From an uncultured Desulfobulbaceae bacterium (GTDB taxonomy: Bacteria > Desulfobacterota > Desulfobulbia > Desulfobulbales > Desulfobulbaceae), in NCBI GenBank assembly GCA_947259225.1, contig CAMYLK010000001.1, positions 124,001 to 188,000 on the forward strand: a stretch of DNA of 64,000 nucleotides, written 5' to 3'. Positions 1 to 10,800 of the stretch are shown piece by piece. Every line of letters starts with the position of its first letter. Positions within the stretch are counted from its first letter, which is position 1. A program made the position numbers and the translations under genes. The notes under the pieces were generated by a model, which did not search any database, was not told the origin of the DNA, and was given only the letters and a program-made list of their open reading frames with translations.

Positions 1-611
1 TCCCTGAATTGTCGGAGCATCTGCCGTAAGTTCCTGTAATATTTGTGGGAAGGGGGCAAGCCGGCAAGGTGATTGGCCAGGTCCGGCGCGGCGAGTGCCT
101 GTCTGACTGTTTCAACGGGCTGGAAATTTTTGTCACCTGCTTCGGCAAATAATTCAGGATCGACCTGGAACGGGATAATCCTGCCATATCTGACATCATG
201 GGCATATTTAATAAGACCGAGAGTCAACAAGGTATCAAGCTGGGCAAGTTGTTCCGGATTACGGGATTTCCAGAGTGCACTGATTTTCTCAACATTGTAG
301 TCATTCATATTCAGCCCTTCATAATCTGCATTCTTGAGAAAATGCAGAATATCCGCGGCTTTTTCATTCGGCCCATGCTCAGAAATCCAGAGGGGTTTCA
401 TGCCTGTTGCAGCGTAAATGGTGGCAAGACACAGCTCCTCATTGCTGATGGAAATTTCCTGCTGCTGCAGATTCACAAGTTTCAAAGGCAGGCAGGTGAG
501 GTACTGTCCCATTGCGGCATGCAGTTTTTCAGCAGTCATCGAACCTGGAGGCTGAGCAAAAGCAATCCCGAAGGCCAGGAATATCAGTGGTAAAAACAGA
601 AACTTTTTCAT
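1..611 (-). CDS. L,D-transpeptidase scaffold-domain protein (N-terminal part, runs off the left edge)
   Basis: Reading the minus strand from an ATG at 611 gives an open frame to base 1 (about 203 residues) with no stop, so the gene is cut by the window edge. The first 19 residues (MKKFLFLPLIFLAFGIAFA) form a signal peptide with an AxA-like cleavage site. Later segments such as KPLWIS, NADYEGLNMNDYN, LDTLLTLGLIKYAHD and GRIIPFQVDPELF match the scaffold domain that precedes the YkuD catalytic domain in YcbB-type L,D-transpeptidases. The family cross-links peptidoglycan in the periplasm. The catalytic Cys domain would lie outside the window and is not seen. It is divergent from ettA. Confidence 0.82.
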   Translation of the reverse strand, partial: MKKFLFLPLIFLAFGIAFAQPPGSMTAEKLHAAMGQYLTCLPLKLVNLQQQEISISNEELCLATIYAATGMKPLWISEHGPNEKAADILHFLKNADYEGLNMNDYNVEKISALWKSRNPEQLAQLDTLLTLGLIKYAHDVRYGRIIPFQVDPELFAEAGDKNFQPVETVRQALAAPDLANHLAGLPPSHKYYRNLRQMLRQFR

Positions 612-849
612 AAGGATTATATGGCAGGAAGATAGTTGCTAAAAGGAATAACACTTTTTATAAACATATATTCAGAACAACATACCTTATATATTTCGAG
701 AAATCCAGACTCTGGATATGGTAGACAATTTACGGATCAGTGTTGCCTGGCAATGAGCAAAGAATTTAGTGTGCACTATCGCATGAGTGACAATGAACTG
801 AAAATGATAGTAAAGAATACATTCTGACAATCAGGAGAAGAGAAAGACC

Positions 850-2532
850 ATGAGTGACGAACCGAATAAAATTATTTACTCCATGATAGGGGTAAGTAAG
901 TTCTACAATAAAAAACCGGTATTAAAAGATATCAACCTGTCCTATTTCTACGGGGCCAAGATCGGGGTGCTGGGCCTGAACGGCTCGGGCAAGACCTCAC
1001 TGCTTAGAATTTTGGCCGGGGTAGATACGGAATTTAACGGCAAGACCACTATTTCACCTGGACTTACCGTAGGTTTCCTTGAGCAGGAACCTGACCTTGA
1101 GCAGGAAAAAACGGTCCGGGAGATAGTTGAACAGGGGGTGCAGGAGACTGTTAATTTGTTGAATGAATTCAACAATATCAATGCTAAATTTGCAGAACCA
1201 ATGTCCGATGATGAGATGAATGACCTCATTAAGCGTCAGGGAAAGGTGCAGGATAAACTTGATGCCATGGATGCCTGGGATCTGGACAGCCGTCTGGAGA
1301 TGGCCATGGATGCATTGAGATGTCCTCCAGGTGATACAACAATCAAGGTCCTGTCCGGCGGGGAAAAACGGCGGGTGGCCCTGTGCCGCCTGCTGCTGCA
1401 GAATCCCGATATCCTCCTCCTTGATGAGCCAACTAACCATCTTGATGCAGAATCAGTTGGCTGGCTGGAGCATCATCTGCAGCGGTACCCGGGTACGGTG
1501 ATCGCCGTCACCCATGATCGCTACTTTCTGGATAACGTGGCAGGGTGGATTCTGGAACTGGACCGTGGTGAGGGCATCCCCTGGAAGGGTAATTATTCAT
1601 CATGGCTGGAGCAGAAGCAGAAGCGTCTGCAGCTTGAGGACAAAAAAGAGACCGAGCGGCAGAAAACCCTGCAGCGGGAGCTTGAGTGGATCAGGATGAC
1701 GCCCAAGGGTCGGCAGGCCAAGTCAAAAGCCAGAATAAAATCGTATGAGGCGCTGCTGGAAAAAGACAGTGAAAATCATGCCAGGGACCTGGAAATTTAT
1801 ATTCCGCCGGGACCTCGTCTTGGTAAGGTTGTGATCGAGGCGGATAAGGTTGTCAAGTCTTTTGACGACCGGATTCTGGTGGAGGATATGTCCTTTAACC
1901 TGCCTCCCGGTGGCATTGTAGGAATTATCGGCCCGAACGGTGCCGGCAAGAGTACACTGTTCAAGATGATTGTCGGCACGGAGCAGCCTGATGCCGGAAC
2001 CATACGCATAGGCGAGACGGTCAAGCTTGCTTATGTTGATCAGAGTCGGGATGCCCTGGATCCTGAAAAGAGTATATGGGAGGTTATTTCCGACGGCCAG
2101 GACATGATTCAGCTTGGCAGGAGGGAAATCAACTCCCGTGCATATGTCGGGCGTTTCAATTTCTCCGGTAGTGATCAACAGCAGAAGGTGGGACAGTTGT
2201 CCGGCGGTCAGCGCAACAGGGTTCACCTGGCCCGTATGCTGAAGGAAGGGGCCAATGTCCTGCTGCTTGATGAACCCACCAATGATCTTGATGTGAACAC
2301 ACTGAGGGCTCTTGAGGATGCACTGGAGAACTTTGCCGGCTGTGCCGTGGTGATCAGTCATGACCGCTGGTTTCTGGACCGGATCGCCACCCATATCCTG
2401 GCCTTTGAGGGTGACAGCAGGGTGGTCTGGTTTGAGGGCAATTATTCAGATTATGAGAAGGACTGGAAGGCACGTATGGGCACAGAGGCCGATCAGCCGC
2501 ACCGCATCAAGTATCGGCACCTGACGAGATAG
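850..2532 (+). CDS. ettA: Energy-dependent translational throttle protein EttA (ABC-F ATPase)
   Basis: This 560-residue soluble protein carries two ABC ATPase domains in tandem and no membrane domain, as in ABC-F proteins. The first has Walker A GLNGSGKTS (about residue 43), signature LSGGEKRRV and Walker B LLLDEPTNHLD. The second has GPNGAGKST (about residue 360), LSGGQRNRVHL and LLLDEPTNDLD. Between them lies the charged linker (about 245-320) that contacts tRNA in this family. Length and the opening YSMIGVSKFY fit EttA, which binds the ribosomal E site and gates the first peptide bond according to the ATP/ADP ratio. An AGGAGAAG purine tract precedes the ATG. Confidence 0.95.
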   Translation: MSDEPNKIIYSMIGVSKFYNKKPVLKDINLSYFYGAKIGVLGLNGSGKTSLLRILAGVDTEFNGKTTISPGLTVGFLEQEPDLEQEKTVREIVEQGVQETVNLLNEFNNINAKFAEPMSDDEMNDLIKRQGKVQDKLDAMDAWDLDSRLEMAMDALRCPPGDTTIKVLSGGEKRRVALCRLLLQNPDILLLDEPTNHLDAESVGWLEHHLQRYPGTVIAVTHDRYFLDNVAGWILELDRGEGIPWKGNYSSWLEQKQKRLQLEDKKETERQKTLQRELEWIRMTPKGRQAKSKARIKSYEALLEKDSENHARDLEIYIPPGPRLGKVVIEADKVVKSFDDRILVEDMSFNLPPGGIVGIIGPNGAGKSTLFKMIVGTEQPDAGTIRIGETVKLAYVDQSRDALDPEKSIWEVISDGQDMIQLGRREINSRAYVGRFNFSGSDQQQKVGQLSGGQRNRVHLARMLKEGANVLLLDEPTNDLDVNTLRALEDALENFAGCAVVISHDRWFLDRIATHILAFEGDSRVVWFEGNYSDYEKDWKARMGTEADQPHRIKYRHLTR

Positions 2533-2580
2533 GCGGGTGTGAAAAGTTTTGAGAGTTAAGTTTGGTGCGAGGAGGAAAAA

Positions 2581-2904
2581 ATGGGTGATCAGAGTTGTCC
2601 GCTACAAGGTCCGGAACAACCTGAGATAAAAGTTGTAGCTCTTCATCCTGAAAAGAGGGTCAGTGATTATCAGGTGGCAATGGATCTTGCCAGAGGAGAA
2701 GCGCAAAAAAGGTTTGAGGATTTTATGCTTGTTTCCTGGTATGACCGGGACCGGGATTTTGAATCACCACCAAACACGACCGAGTGTGCGGAAGGCTGTG
2801 AGAAAAATGGTTATATACATTATGGTTTGAACCATGGCGCAGAACTCAAGGTTGATATCGAGGACGGCCGGTTTGTTTTTTTCTTCACTCCTGTCGAGTG
2901 GTAA
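2581..2904 (+). CDS. Small conserved protein, AF1514-like
   Basis: A 107-residue soluble protein preceded by a strong GAGGAGG ribosome-binding site. The middle part, with DLARGEAQKRFEDFMLVSWYDRDRDF, resembles the small AF1514-type family often met in sulfate reducers; that assignment is from memory and tentative. It has two Cys near residue 65 (TECAEGCEKNGY) and one near the N-terminus, so metal or redox binding is possible but unproven. It lies 49 bp after ettA and 53 bp before the C-GCAxxG-C-C selenoprotein gene on the same strand, which suggests co-transcription. Function unknown. Confidence 0.7.
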   Translation: MGDQSCPLQGPEQPEIKVVALHPEKRVSDYQVAMDLARGEAQKRFEDFMLVSWYDRDRDFESPPNTTECAEGCEKNGYIHYGLNHGAELKVDIEDGRFVFFFTPVEW

Positions 2905-2957
2905 TGTAGGTTGAAAATTGAAGAAATTTAAAAGAAAATAATAAATGAGAGGTATTA

Positions 2958-3443
2958 ATGACTCCTGAAGAAATGCGCGCCAGGGCGATCGATCTTTTTG
3001 TGAAGCGAATGCACTGAAGCCAGGCAATCCTGACCGTGGGTCAGGAGAAAATGGACATGAAGGACGAAACAGCCGTCAAGGCAGTTGGGGCGTACGGCGG
3101 GGGCATAGCAGCTTCCGGTAGTGTTTGCGGAACATTACTTGGCGGTATAGCTATGATCTCGAGTATTTACAGCAGGTCAAGTCTGGACGAGAAGGAAGAT
3201 CCCCGCATGTGGGCCATGAGCAATAAGTTTATGAGGGAGTTTGAGAACCTGACAGAATCTTTTGGTGGGATCAACTGCAGGGATATTGCCAGGGTGGACT
3301 GGAAAGACAGGAACGCAGTCAAAACATATTACTCAGAACCTGACAGCAACCGAAAGGATTGTATCAGGCTGGTTGGTGATGCGGCCTATGTTCTTGGCAC
3401 ATTGCTCGAGCAGGAAGCGGAGAGAAAAGGAGAGCGGTCCTGA
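2958..3443 (+). CDS. C-GCAxxG-C-C family selenoprotein (in-frame UGA = Sec20)
   Basis: Reading from ATG 2958 (GAGAGG ribosome-binding site 5 nt upstream) gives MTPEEMRARAIDLFVKRMH, then TGA at 3015-3017, then SQAILTVGQEKMD and onward in the same frame to 3443: 161 residues in all. The family signature begins with Cys followed by (S/A)QA(V/I)L in the first helix, and UGA sits exactly at that Cys. The other conserved cysteines are C57 (GSVCG, after YGGG), C107 and C135. Downstream of UGA is a perfect 7-bp hairpin, CCTGACC/GGTCAGG, loop GTG, 18 nt away, as expected for a bacterial SECIS. Members are redox proteins of unclear role, and selenoprotein members are known. A conventional gene caller would start at GTG 3036 and lose the redox centre. 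Confidence 0.85.
3015..3045 (+). promoter_or_regulatory. bSECIS-like element after UGA of the C-GCAxxG-C-C gene
   Basis: TGA at 3015-3017 is followed by 18 nt and then a 3-nt loop (GTG, 3036-3038) closed by the perfect stem CCTGACC (3029-3035) / GGTCAGG (3039-3045). Stem length, UGA-to-loop distance and a G at the first loop position fit the bacterial SECIS consensus recognised by SelB. Confidence 0.75.
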
Positions 3444-3539
3444 TCCTTAAAACGGTATCAATATTTTATTTCATACTATCCTCCATGCCAGGATTATGGT
3501 AGAAAATGAAATTCGAATTGAAATAAACAGGGAGGTCAC

Positions 3540-4157
3540 ATGACAGAGGTCAACCCGGAACTGGTCCTAGTTATCATAGTCGTGGCGCTGGTAATATTTG
3601 CGGGAGCTGGAATTTTTCTTGGCACCCGGATAAGCAGCGATAAGAGGCGCATCAAAGAACTTGAAGATGAGCTTAACGATACGAAGAAAGATCTGGATAA
3701 TTACCGTGGCAAGGTAAATAGTCATTTCAAGAAAACCTCAGATCTGTTCAGCAAAATGACTGACAGTTACAGGGCCGTTTATCTGCATCTTGCCGAAGGA
3801 TCACAGGAACTTTGCACCAGTGATGCTGCTCTGCTCAAACCTGGGAACAATGAATTTCTCAAGGTTGCACATGAAGAGAGTAAGAAAGATACTGAGACGC
3901 ATATTTCCGACCAGGGAGAAGAAGCAGGGGAGCAGGATAGGAAAACCGATCAGCCCGCCCAACCGGAAATAAAAACAAATGCTGCGCCCGAAAGGGAACC
4001 GGAAGAGAACCCCGCAGTCCAGGAATCAAGTCCTGTGAATGTGGATCTTAAAGAATTCATAGAAGGGGATGCAACTGGTGAAGCAAAGCCTGAAGAGAAA
4101 TCCGGAGTGAAGGTTGAAGAATTGCATTCTAACCGGCCGCTGAACCATCAAGGCTGA
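3540..4157 (+). CDS. ZapG/YhcB-like membrane protein (DUF1043)
   Basis: A 205-residue protein with one N-terminal transmembrane helix (about residues 8-28, LVLVIIVVALVIFAGAGIFLG), then a coiled coil and the YhcB-type stretch DNYRGKVNSHFKKTSDLFSKMTDSYRAVYLHLAEGSQELC (about 58-98; quoted here as consecutive short blocks of one domain). In gammaproteobacteria ZapG/YhcB links envelope growth and division. The C-terminal 100 residues are Glu/Pro/Lys-rich and probably disordered. The ATG follows a GGGAGG site. The 3' end overlaps the convergent DUF1858-like gene by 10 bp. Confidence 0.75.
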   Translation: MTEVNPELVLVIIVVALVIFAGAGIFLGTRISSDKRRIKELEDELNDTKKDLDNYRGKVNSHFKKTSDLFSKMTDSYRAVYLHLAEGSQELCTSDAALLKPGNNEFLKVAHEESKKDTETHISDQGEEAGEQDRKTDQPAQPEIKTNAAPEREPEENPAVQESSPVNVDLKEFIEGDATGEAKPEEKSGVKVEELHSNRPLNHQG

Positions 4158-4369
4158 AGTTTTTCAAGGCACCCGTTTATCTCTTTTTCAATCTGCGCTT
4201 CGGTGTCATCTCCCAGGAAATGAACTGACACAACGTCTTTCAGCAGACATGTGCCAACGGTGCATTTGATGCAGCCTATTTCATATTTGTCGAGAATCTC
4301 CCCGATTTCCGGGTGAGACTCGATCACCTCTTTTATATTTTTGTTGCCAATGTCATTGAGAAGTTTCAT
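4148..4369 (-). CDS. DUF1858-like small cysteine protein
   Basis: A 73-residue protein with the pattern VIESHPEIGEILDKYEIGC (residues about 15-33), then CxxC (GCIKC) and a further Cys in GTCLLKD. The 'HPE...GI.C..C' layout is that of DUF1858 and of the N-terminal domain of RIC/ScdA-type iron-sulfur repair proteins. The Cys set could bind an iron-sulfur cluster or other metal, but this is inference. An AGGAGAATAG purine tract precedes the ATG. Convergent with the ZapG-like gene, sharing 10 bp at the 3' ends. Confidence 0.7.
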   Translation of the reverse strand: MKLLNDIGNKNIKEVIESHPEIGEILDKYEIGCIKCTVGTCLLKDVVSVHFLGDDTEAQIEKEINGCLEKLQP

Positions 4370-4824
4370 GGACTATTCTCCTTTCTGAAGCTTTGTATTC
4401 AAAATAGACAAAGTTAAAAGAGAAAAGTATGACTTAGGTCAAGAATGGCGCGTAATTTGGAGAAATATGATGGAAAGCAAGGAGGATGAGTATAAGCAAT
4501 TATTGAAGGTTCTATAAAGATTTTTTCAATCTCCACTTAGCTGAATTATAATCAGGTTGAGATTGTAAGAACAAATCTACTTTTTGATTTAGATGAGAAT
4601 TTGTTGCACACTGATTGTCAAATATTGATTCTTTGAAACTTTTTTAAATTTCCAGGGGAAAAATGTCCTGTTTATGTCTCTAGTATCAATCTATAGGGGT
4701 AATTTGATAAGATTCAAGAAGTGAAAATTTGAGATGTACGTCGAGAGGCTAAAATTTCGGTTTGGAAGAATTTTGAGCGTCACAATAGGTATTTTTATAT
4801 TTAAACCGGTATTTTAAAGAGATT
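4370..4824. other. AT-rich intergenic region between the DUF1858-like gene and the PKS 3' end
   Basis: About 450 bp with no credible coding frame, strong terminator or recognisable regulatory element on either strand. It must hold the promoter of the DUF1858-like gene near its left end and the 3' untranslated end of the PKS transcript at its right end. I see nothing else in it. Confidence 0.5.
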
Positions 4825-7800
4825 TCATACTATAACCTTTAAAGTCACAATAGTACCTGATGGATCCTCAATCATCTGTATATTGTCAGGACTCGAGCCA
4901 GCTTGCAGAACCATCTCTTTTAATGCCTCAGGCGAACTGTAACCAAGGTAAAAATCCATAAACCATTCCATGCTGTCACGTGCTGGATGGGTGGGTAAAT
5001 ATTTTTCAGCATAGATGAGAGAACCCTTTGGCATGGAGGATAAAAGAGTGCTCATTAAGGAAATAGTCTCTGCCTCGGTTAACGCCTCAAGAATCCCTAC
5101 TGCAATGCAACATGTAATGTCATTTGCTATTTCGGAAATTCTTTTCAGGGATTCTTCTTTTTTCAGGTTTAATTGTATTGGTCTTACGGATTTATATTCG
5201 TCAGCAAGTTCCGCCTGAACAAACTCGAGGGCACGGGGCTCCATATCGACAGCAATAATGTCAATCGGAAGATCGGTTTTAAGCCGAGAGAGCCTTCTTT
5301 CAATGGGCGCCGCACCAATTCCTAAATCGAGGATTCGGAACTTGTGGCCATTTCGCATTGAAGAAATCGATAATAGTTCGTCAGAGACCCATTCCACTCT
5401 TTTTCGGCACGCAACAGAAGATGGATTGTTGAGTTGAAAACGATCAAAATGGTAACCGATACCTGTACTTTGCAAGTCATTGTTTACAAGCATATCAAGG
5501 AGCTTGAAATCACCGGCATATCCAAGAGGTTTTTCGAGACTGTGCCGCATAACAATAGAATCACCCAAATTTTGAAGAACTACCTTTTGAAAAACATTTC
5601 TCATATTTGTTAACTTGGAACTGTCAGCATTTTTTTGAAATATTTTGAGCTGCTCCGTGATAGTTGTAAGATAGGCACTGAACTCTTCATGCCTCTCGGT
5701 CGTTCCTTTTTGGAAGGGGTCTTCAGCACATAATTTACTGAAATAGTCCATCTTTTCTTGATAATCTATAAGAAGTTCCTCAAACGATTTTTCGTGCTGC
5801 TTTTCAATCACTCCTTTTTGCTGATAGCTTAAGCTTAAATAATCTGGTTTAGCTTGCATCAAGAATAGGTGACGTAATTCTTTTGGCAAAGCACCTTCTG
5901 AAACATTCCCTTCATCAGATCTGGTGACCCACAACATATCCATTTCACCTTTCGCAAGCTTTTCCCTGGCTTGGTTGGCAAAGCGATAAAAATCAAACGA
6001 TAAATTACAACCATTTTCATGGAGAGCTTTTAGCGACATTGATATATGGATCTCATCATAAACCATTGCTTCCCGCAAATATTCTACACGACTTCCAGCA
6101 CACATAAGTTCACCGTTGGCATTCTGATTTCTGCAAATGTCTGGTAAATTTTTGTGGAACCAGTTTGTCAGGGCTTCTCCTTGCCATTTAGGAAAATTGC
6201 TATAATAGATATTCCGCAAAGGTGTAGTATGCTCCTGGTTAGTTTCAAATATGGCAGTATGTATTAGCGAGGGTCCTTTGGGGTCGATTTCAGAATCATA
6301 AAGCGTCTTCCCTTGGCGGAAGCCTTTGTTGCCGAAAGTATCCGGATCTTTTTCCTTGAATGAATAAGATGACTCAAGAAACTGCTCAAAATAATCTGGT
6401 AATGGTGCCAAACGGATGAGTCCTTTACTGTCAATTTCTACCCATCCTGTTTTCATTGTTGCGGTGGCAAGAAGAACAGGGTTATCAGGGTTGGAAACTT
6501 TGTGCCATTGGCATCCAAGCAGTATATTTGAGTTAAATGGCCCTTCTTTACTTATCAGCCAGAGACTCGCTTTTATAACATCATCGACACGTGCATCGTT
6601 ATACACTTTCAGGTCTACATTATTAGTCACTAACCCCCAACGCCCGGTTTCGAAGTTTCTGGAGAGAGATCCCATAATGGGTGATAATGCCACCTCCCTC
6701 AACTTACCGAACCAGTCAAAATAATTCGTATGATAGATGCCGCCTGAAGCCCCTTGTGTTTCCTTGAAACTGAGTGGATAAATTTGGACAACTTCTTGCG
6801 ATTTCCCATCTCCCAAACTATTTATATTCATCTGCCAGATATTATCGATGTGTTGCTGAATTCCCTTTGCGTCGCTATAGGCACCTGGTTGCGACTCAGA
6901 AAAATTTGGTGAATTGACGACCAATGCAATGATTTTTTCAGGTCCGAGGGTTAAAGAGACAGAAAAAGTAAGAATATACTGATCCTTTTCAAGCTGGGGA
7001 CTTTCAAACAGGATGATATCATCTTCTAACCGTTTGGAAAATTTAATTACTGCCGTTTGAAGACCCGATGCTTTTTTAACAGCTTCCGTTGCTGCCCAAA
7101 TTCTAGTTCCCGCCCGGTCATATGTTTCTGATAAGGTGAGCAGTTGCTCAAGTAATGCTAAGCTTTTTTCCCCCAAGATTGCCAACCAGTCCTTTTTCTC
7201 TCTTGAAAGAAGGGGCGAGATGTCACATCCCTGCGGGAACTGGCCTGCAACGCACAAAATGTAATTGTCATCGTGTGCAACTGATATATCAACTGTTTTT
7301 GAGAGGGGATCTTTAATGAATGGTTTTCCTGAAATATTCCAATCTATCTCTAAAGAATCTGGCAAACTAATATCAGAATTCTGGCCGAATTCATTAACTG
7401 CATTTTTCAGTAAGGGTATTTCATGCTGGTGCCGTTTATTTTTGTCGAGGTTATGAATGCCTGGAAAGTGTTTGATGGATGCAGCCGGCAGCTGATTTTG
7501 CAATAATTTTCGAATTCGCACAAGCCCTTCTTCTATAAGCTTTTGATCTCTTGGCTCTGGAGACAATAAGTTCTCAAGGCTTGGATTTTCAGGCATGTGG
7601 TCAAGAATACGAAGTTTGTAACCATATATTTTTTCTATTAATTTTCCATTGCAATCAAAACAGGACACCTCACCGAGTAAATGTTCATTGGATTGTTCGA
7701 GCAATTCAGTTTTAATCCAGAAGGCGTCAGCCGGATGTACGTCGTTGCCTGTTCTTTCGATACGCTCAATCGCAACAGGCAGGCAGGAATATTCTGGAAC

Positions 7801-10800
7801 TAATAATTGTATCGATTGCAACATGGTATCTCTGATATAAGGATTCCCGAAAGTTTCAGCTTCTGAACGATTGGGATACTCTTTAGTGTCTTTCCCAGCA
7901 TTTGAATTTATTGGTTCTGAAAGAAAAAGACATTGTCCCGTGCCATCCTGTTTCCTTTGAAGCTCATAAACTTCTTGTATGCATTGAAAACGACCACCTT
8001 GAAATAAAAATCTTCCATAAAGGTCAAGTTGCGGGGAAATGGATAAAGGTTTTTCAGGAAAGTCAATGGTTGATATTTCATGGCGGGCAGCTTTGCCAAA
8101 CACAAAAGTAGATTGAAAGTGATTAACTCGAAATCCTGTCTGGTCAGTCCTGATACCAACCTTTAATCTATAGTCTTCATTTGTGTCTTCCCGTTCAAGC
8201 AGTTCACATTGGACCTCCATGACTGTTCCGTTTTCAGGGTTCACGGGAATTGGGCGGTCAAGTCTGATGTCTGTAAGCTTGGTTAAGTTCAGGTCAGGCT
8301 TTTCAAGGAGCCTTTCTGCCACTTGCATCATTGCTTCAAGGCCAAAAACCGTTGGGAAGAGGTATGACCCTTTCCAAACATGATCTTCCAGGTACGAATC
8401 TTTTTCCAGGGTCAAATGTGTTCTTGTCGTTAACTCTATTCCCTTTTGAAAAAATACAACCTGCTCAATAAAGGAGAGTGGATTTTTGTCGACAATATCA
8501 GTCCCTGCCGAGACCTCTCCAAAATCATGCGAATGAAATGAAGAACGGGGAGAAATAATTGTTTGTGTATTACCGGGTGATTTTTCAAGCAGCTGTATAA
8601 ACCTCGTGATTCCTTCTGATGCAGGAATTGCTTCAATACCCATATTTTTCAGCCTGTCAATGCTGCCACTTTCATAGCCCATTCCCACTTCATCCCAAAT
8701 GCCATATGCAAGGCTTTGCACCTCGGTTTGTGGATGAGTTAAGGAATACTGGTAGAGAATAACATCAAGAACCTCGTTGGAAAAACCGTACCAGGCGTTC
8801 CCCTGCATGCCGGTAACTCCAATAATGGATGAAAATCCGATCCACATTTTTAGCTGGTTTTCCCGAAGAGCCTCCATGAGATATAATGCCCCTAAGATTT
8901 TTGGCCCAACCTCTTTCAATGCTTCATCAGCACTAACCTGTTCACATCTCCTTGGAATGTTTACTGCCGCACCGTGGATTACTCCAGTAATAGAACCAAG
9001 GTCATGGTGAATCATGTTCACAGTCTCTGTAACCATGTCTGGATCAGCGACATTGCATGAATAGTAGTTACATTCAATTCCGTTTGCCTTGAATTGCTCT
9101 AAGGCCTTTTTTATTTTCGAATCCCCACTTTGGGTCCTCCCAACCAGGGCCAACTTAACTTTTTTTGTCTTTAGAAATTCTCTTACACATTCTGCCGTGA
9201 TGCCCTTGGCACCCCCGGTAACAAGAATGACATCATTGGGGAACCATTGAAGGGATCTATCTGTATAGGAAGCTGGCTCAAGAACTGAGATTTCAGGAAT
9301 ATAACGTTTAAGGTTTTGGTCATAACCGCATTTGACGTAGCTCTCATTTTGAGCAGATTCTTGAAGAACAAGAGATGCAATTTGGTCGGGCGAAACAGTA
9401 CTGTCCATATCCACGACCCTTACCTTGAGGTGTTCTCGTTCACGAAACAGGCTTTCTGCCATTGCAGATGCACAGCACTGTTCAATGGATGTCAGCTTTG
9501 TTTGCATCCCGAACGATCCATTACCAAACTGTACAAATATTATTTCCCCTGGACTTGACGAGTGCAAGCAGGATATCGCAGTATGGATACGGTTGATCAT
9601 TGATGAAATTATGGTGTTTGGTGATACATCGCTCTCCCGTTTTCGGGGCAGAATTGAAACCACGTTTGACCATTTTTGTGAGGTTAAATCATGACGAGAA
9701 CTATAGTTTTTATACGTCCTTATTTCTGATGATGCACCATATGTTGACAGTTCCTTTTGGATAGACAACGCAACTTCCATTTCATCTGTTTCGCATAGTA
9801 ATAGAAGCTGTTTTTCTGCCAAAATGTTGTTCAAATCCTCTATGTTTACCTGTGGTAGGGATTCTTCAGTATACCGTATTTCAAAGTTGCGCACCCATGA
9901 CTGACTGTACTCATCGGACAAAGTCTGCTCGGCAATAGCCTCTTCTGCCACTTGCTTATCTCGTTCTGGCAGGGATAAGGAGGTGATTTTGAATAATAAA
10001 GAAACGACTTCCGCGACGGTAGAACGTGCAAAATCTCCAGGGTCAATCTGGTCTGCGATGTTTAATTTTTGAGCAGCAGAGGAAACCAGTTCAGCAGTCT
10101 TGATGGAGTCGAGGTTGAGGTCATCCAGCATACTCATTTCCATTGTCAATGAATCGGGCGGGAATCCAGTCCGCTCAGAGATCAAGTTGATAAAAAGCTC
10201 TTCAACTTCTTTTCGATCCAGTGGTTCACTATTCTCTTTTTGAGGGATGGTAAATTCATCTCCTTTTTCGCTGGTATGAGTTTCGTTGCGGCAAAGAGTC
10301 GTGAGCGCAACGGCTACTTCTCTTATTGTCGACTGGGCAAACTGACTGGGGTCTATCTGTCCTTCGATTTTTAGTTGCTGGGCGGCTGTAGCCACAACCT
10401 CAGCAGACTTGATTGAGTCCAGATTCAAGTCATCCAGGAGACGCAAATCTAAAGAAAGGCTTTCTCGTGGAAAACCTGTACGCTTTTGAATCAATTCTAA
10501 AATTACCTGTTCTACAGGTACATTATCATTGGTTATGGCAAATTCTGTCAGTGGTTCTGTTGGAGAGGGAGGATTAAGGAGGCCTTTACTGTTTCTTTCA
10601 TCATTCATATCCCTGTTATGAATAGTTGAAGAAGAATCCGGCATATTCTCCATGTCGACACGGATAAGGCCTTCAAGAAATTTGCCTCGCTGCTCAAGAT
10701 AATGTCTCAACTGCTGGGGGGGTATATCAACCGTATCTGAAAGGGTCGATTCCAAAAGTTCAACTGTGTTAACATTAAGCTGTGCGATATCCGGATCAAC

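Noticed and set aside
636..827. Short plus-strand frame before ettA
   Set aside because: No ribosome-binding site or family resemblance; it lies in the divergent promoter region of the L,D-transpeptidase and ettA genes.
3015..3017. TGA as a simple frame-ending or pseudogene stop
   Set aside because: Homology continues in the same frame on both sides, the UGA is at a signature Cys, and a SECIS-like hairpin follows.
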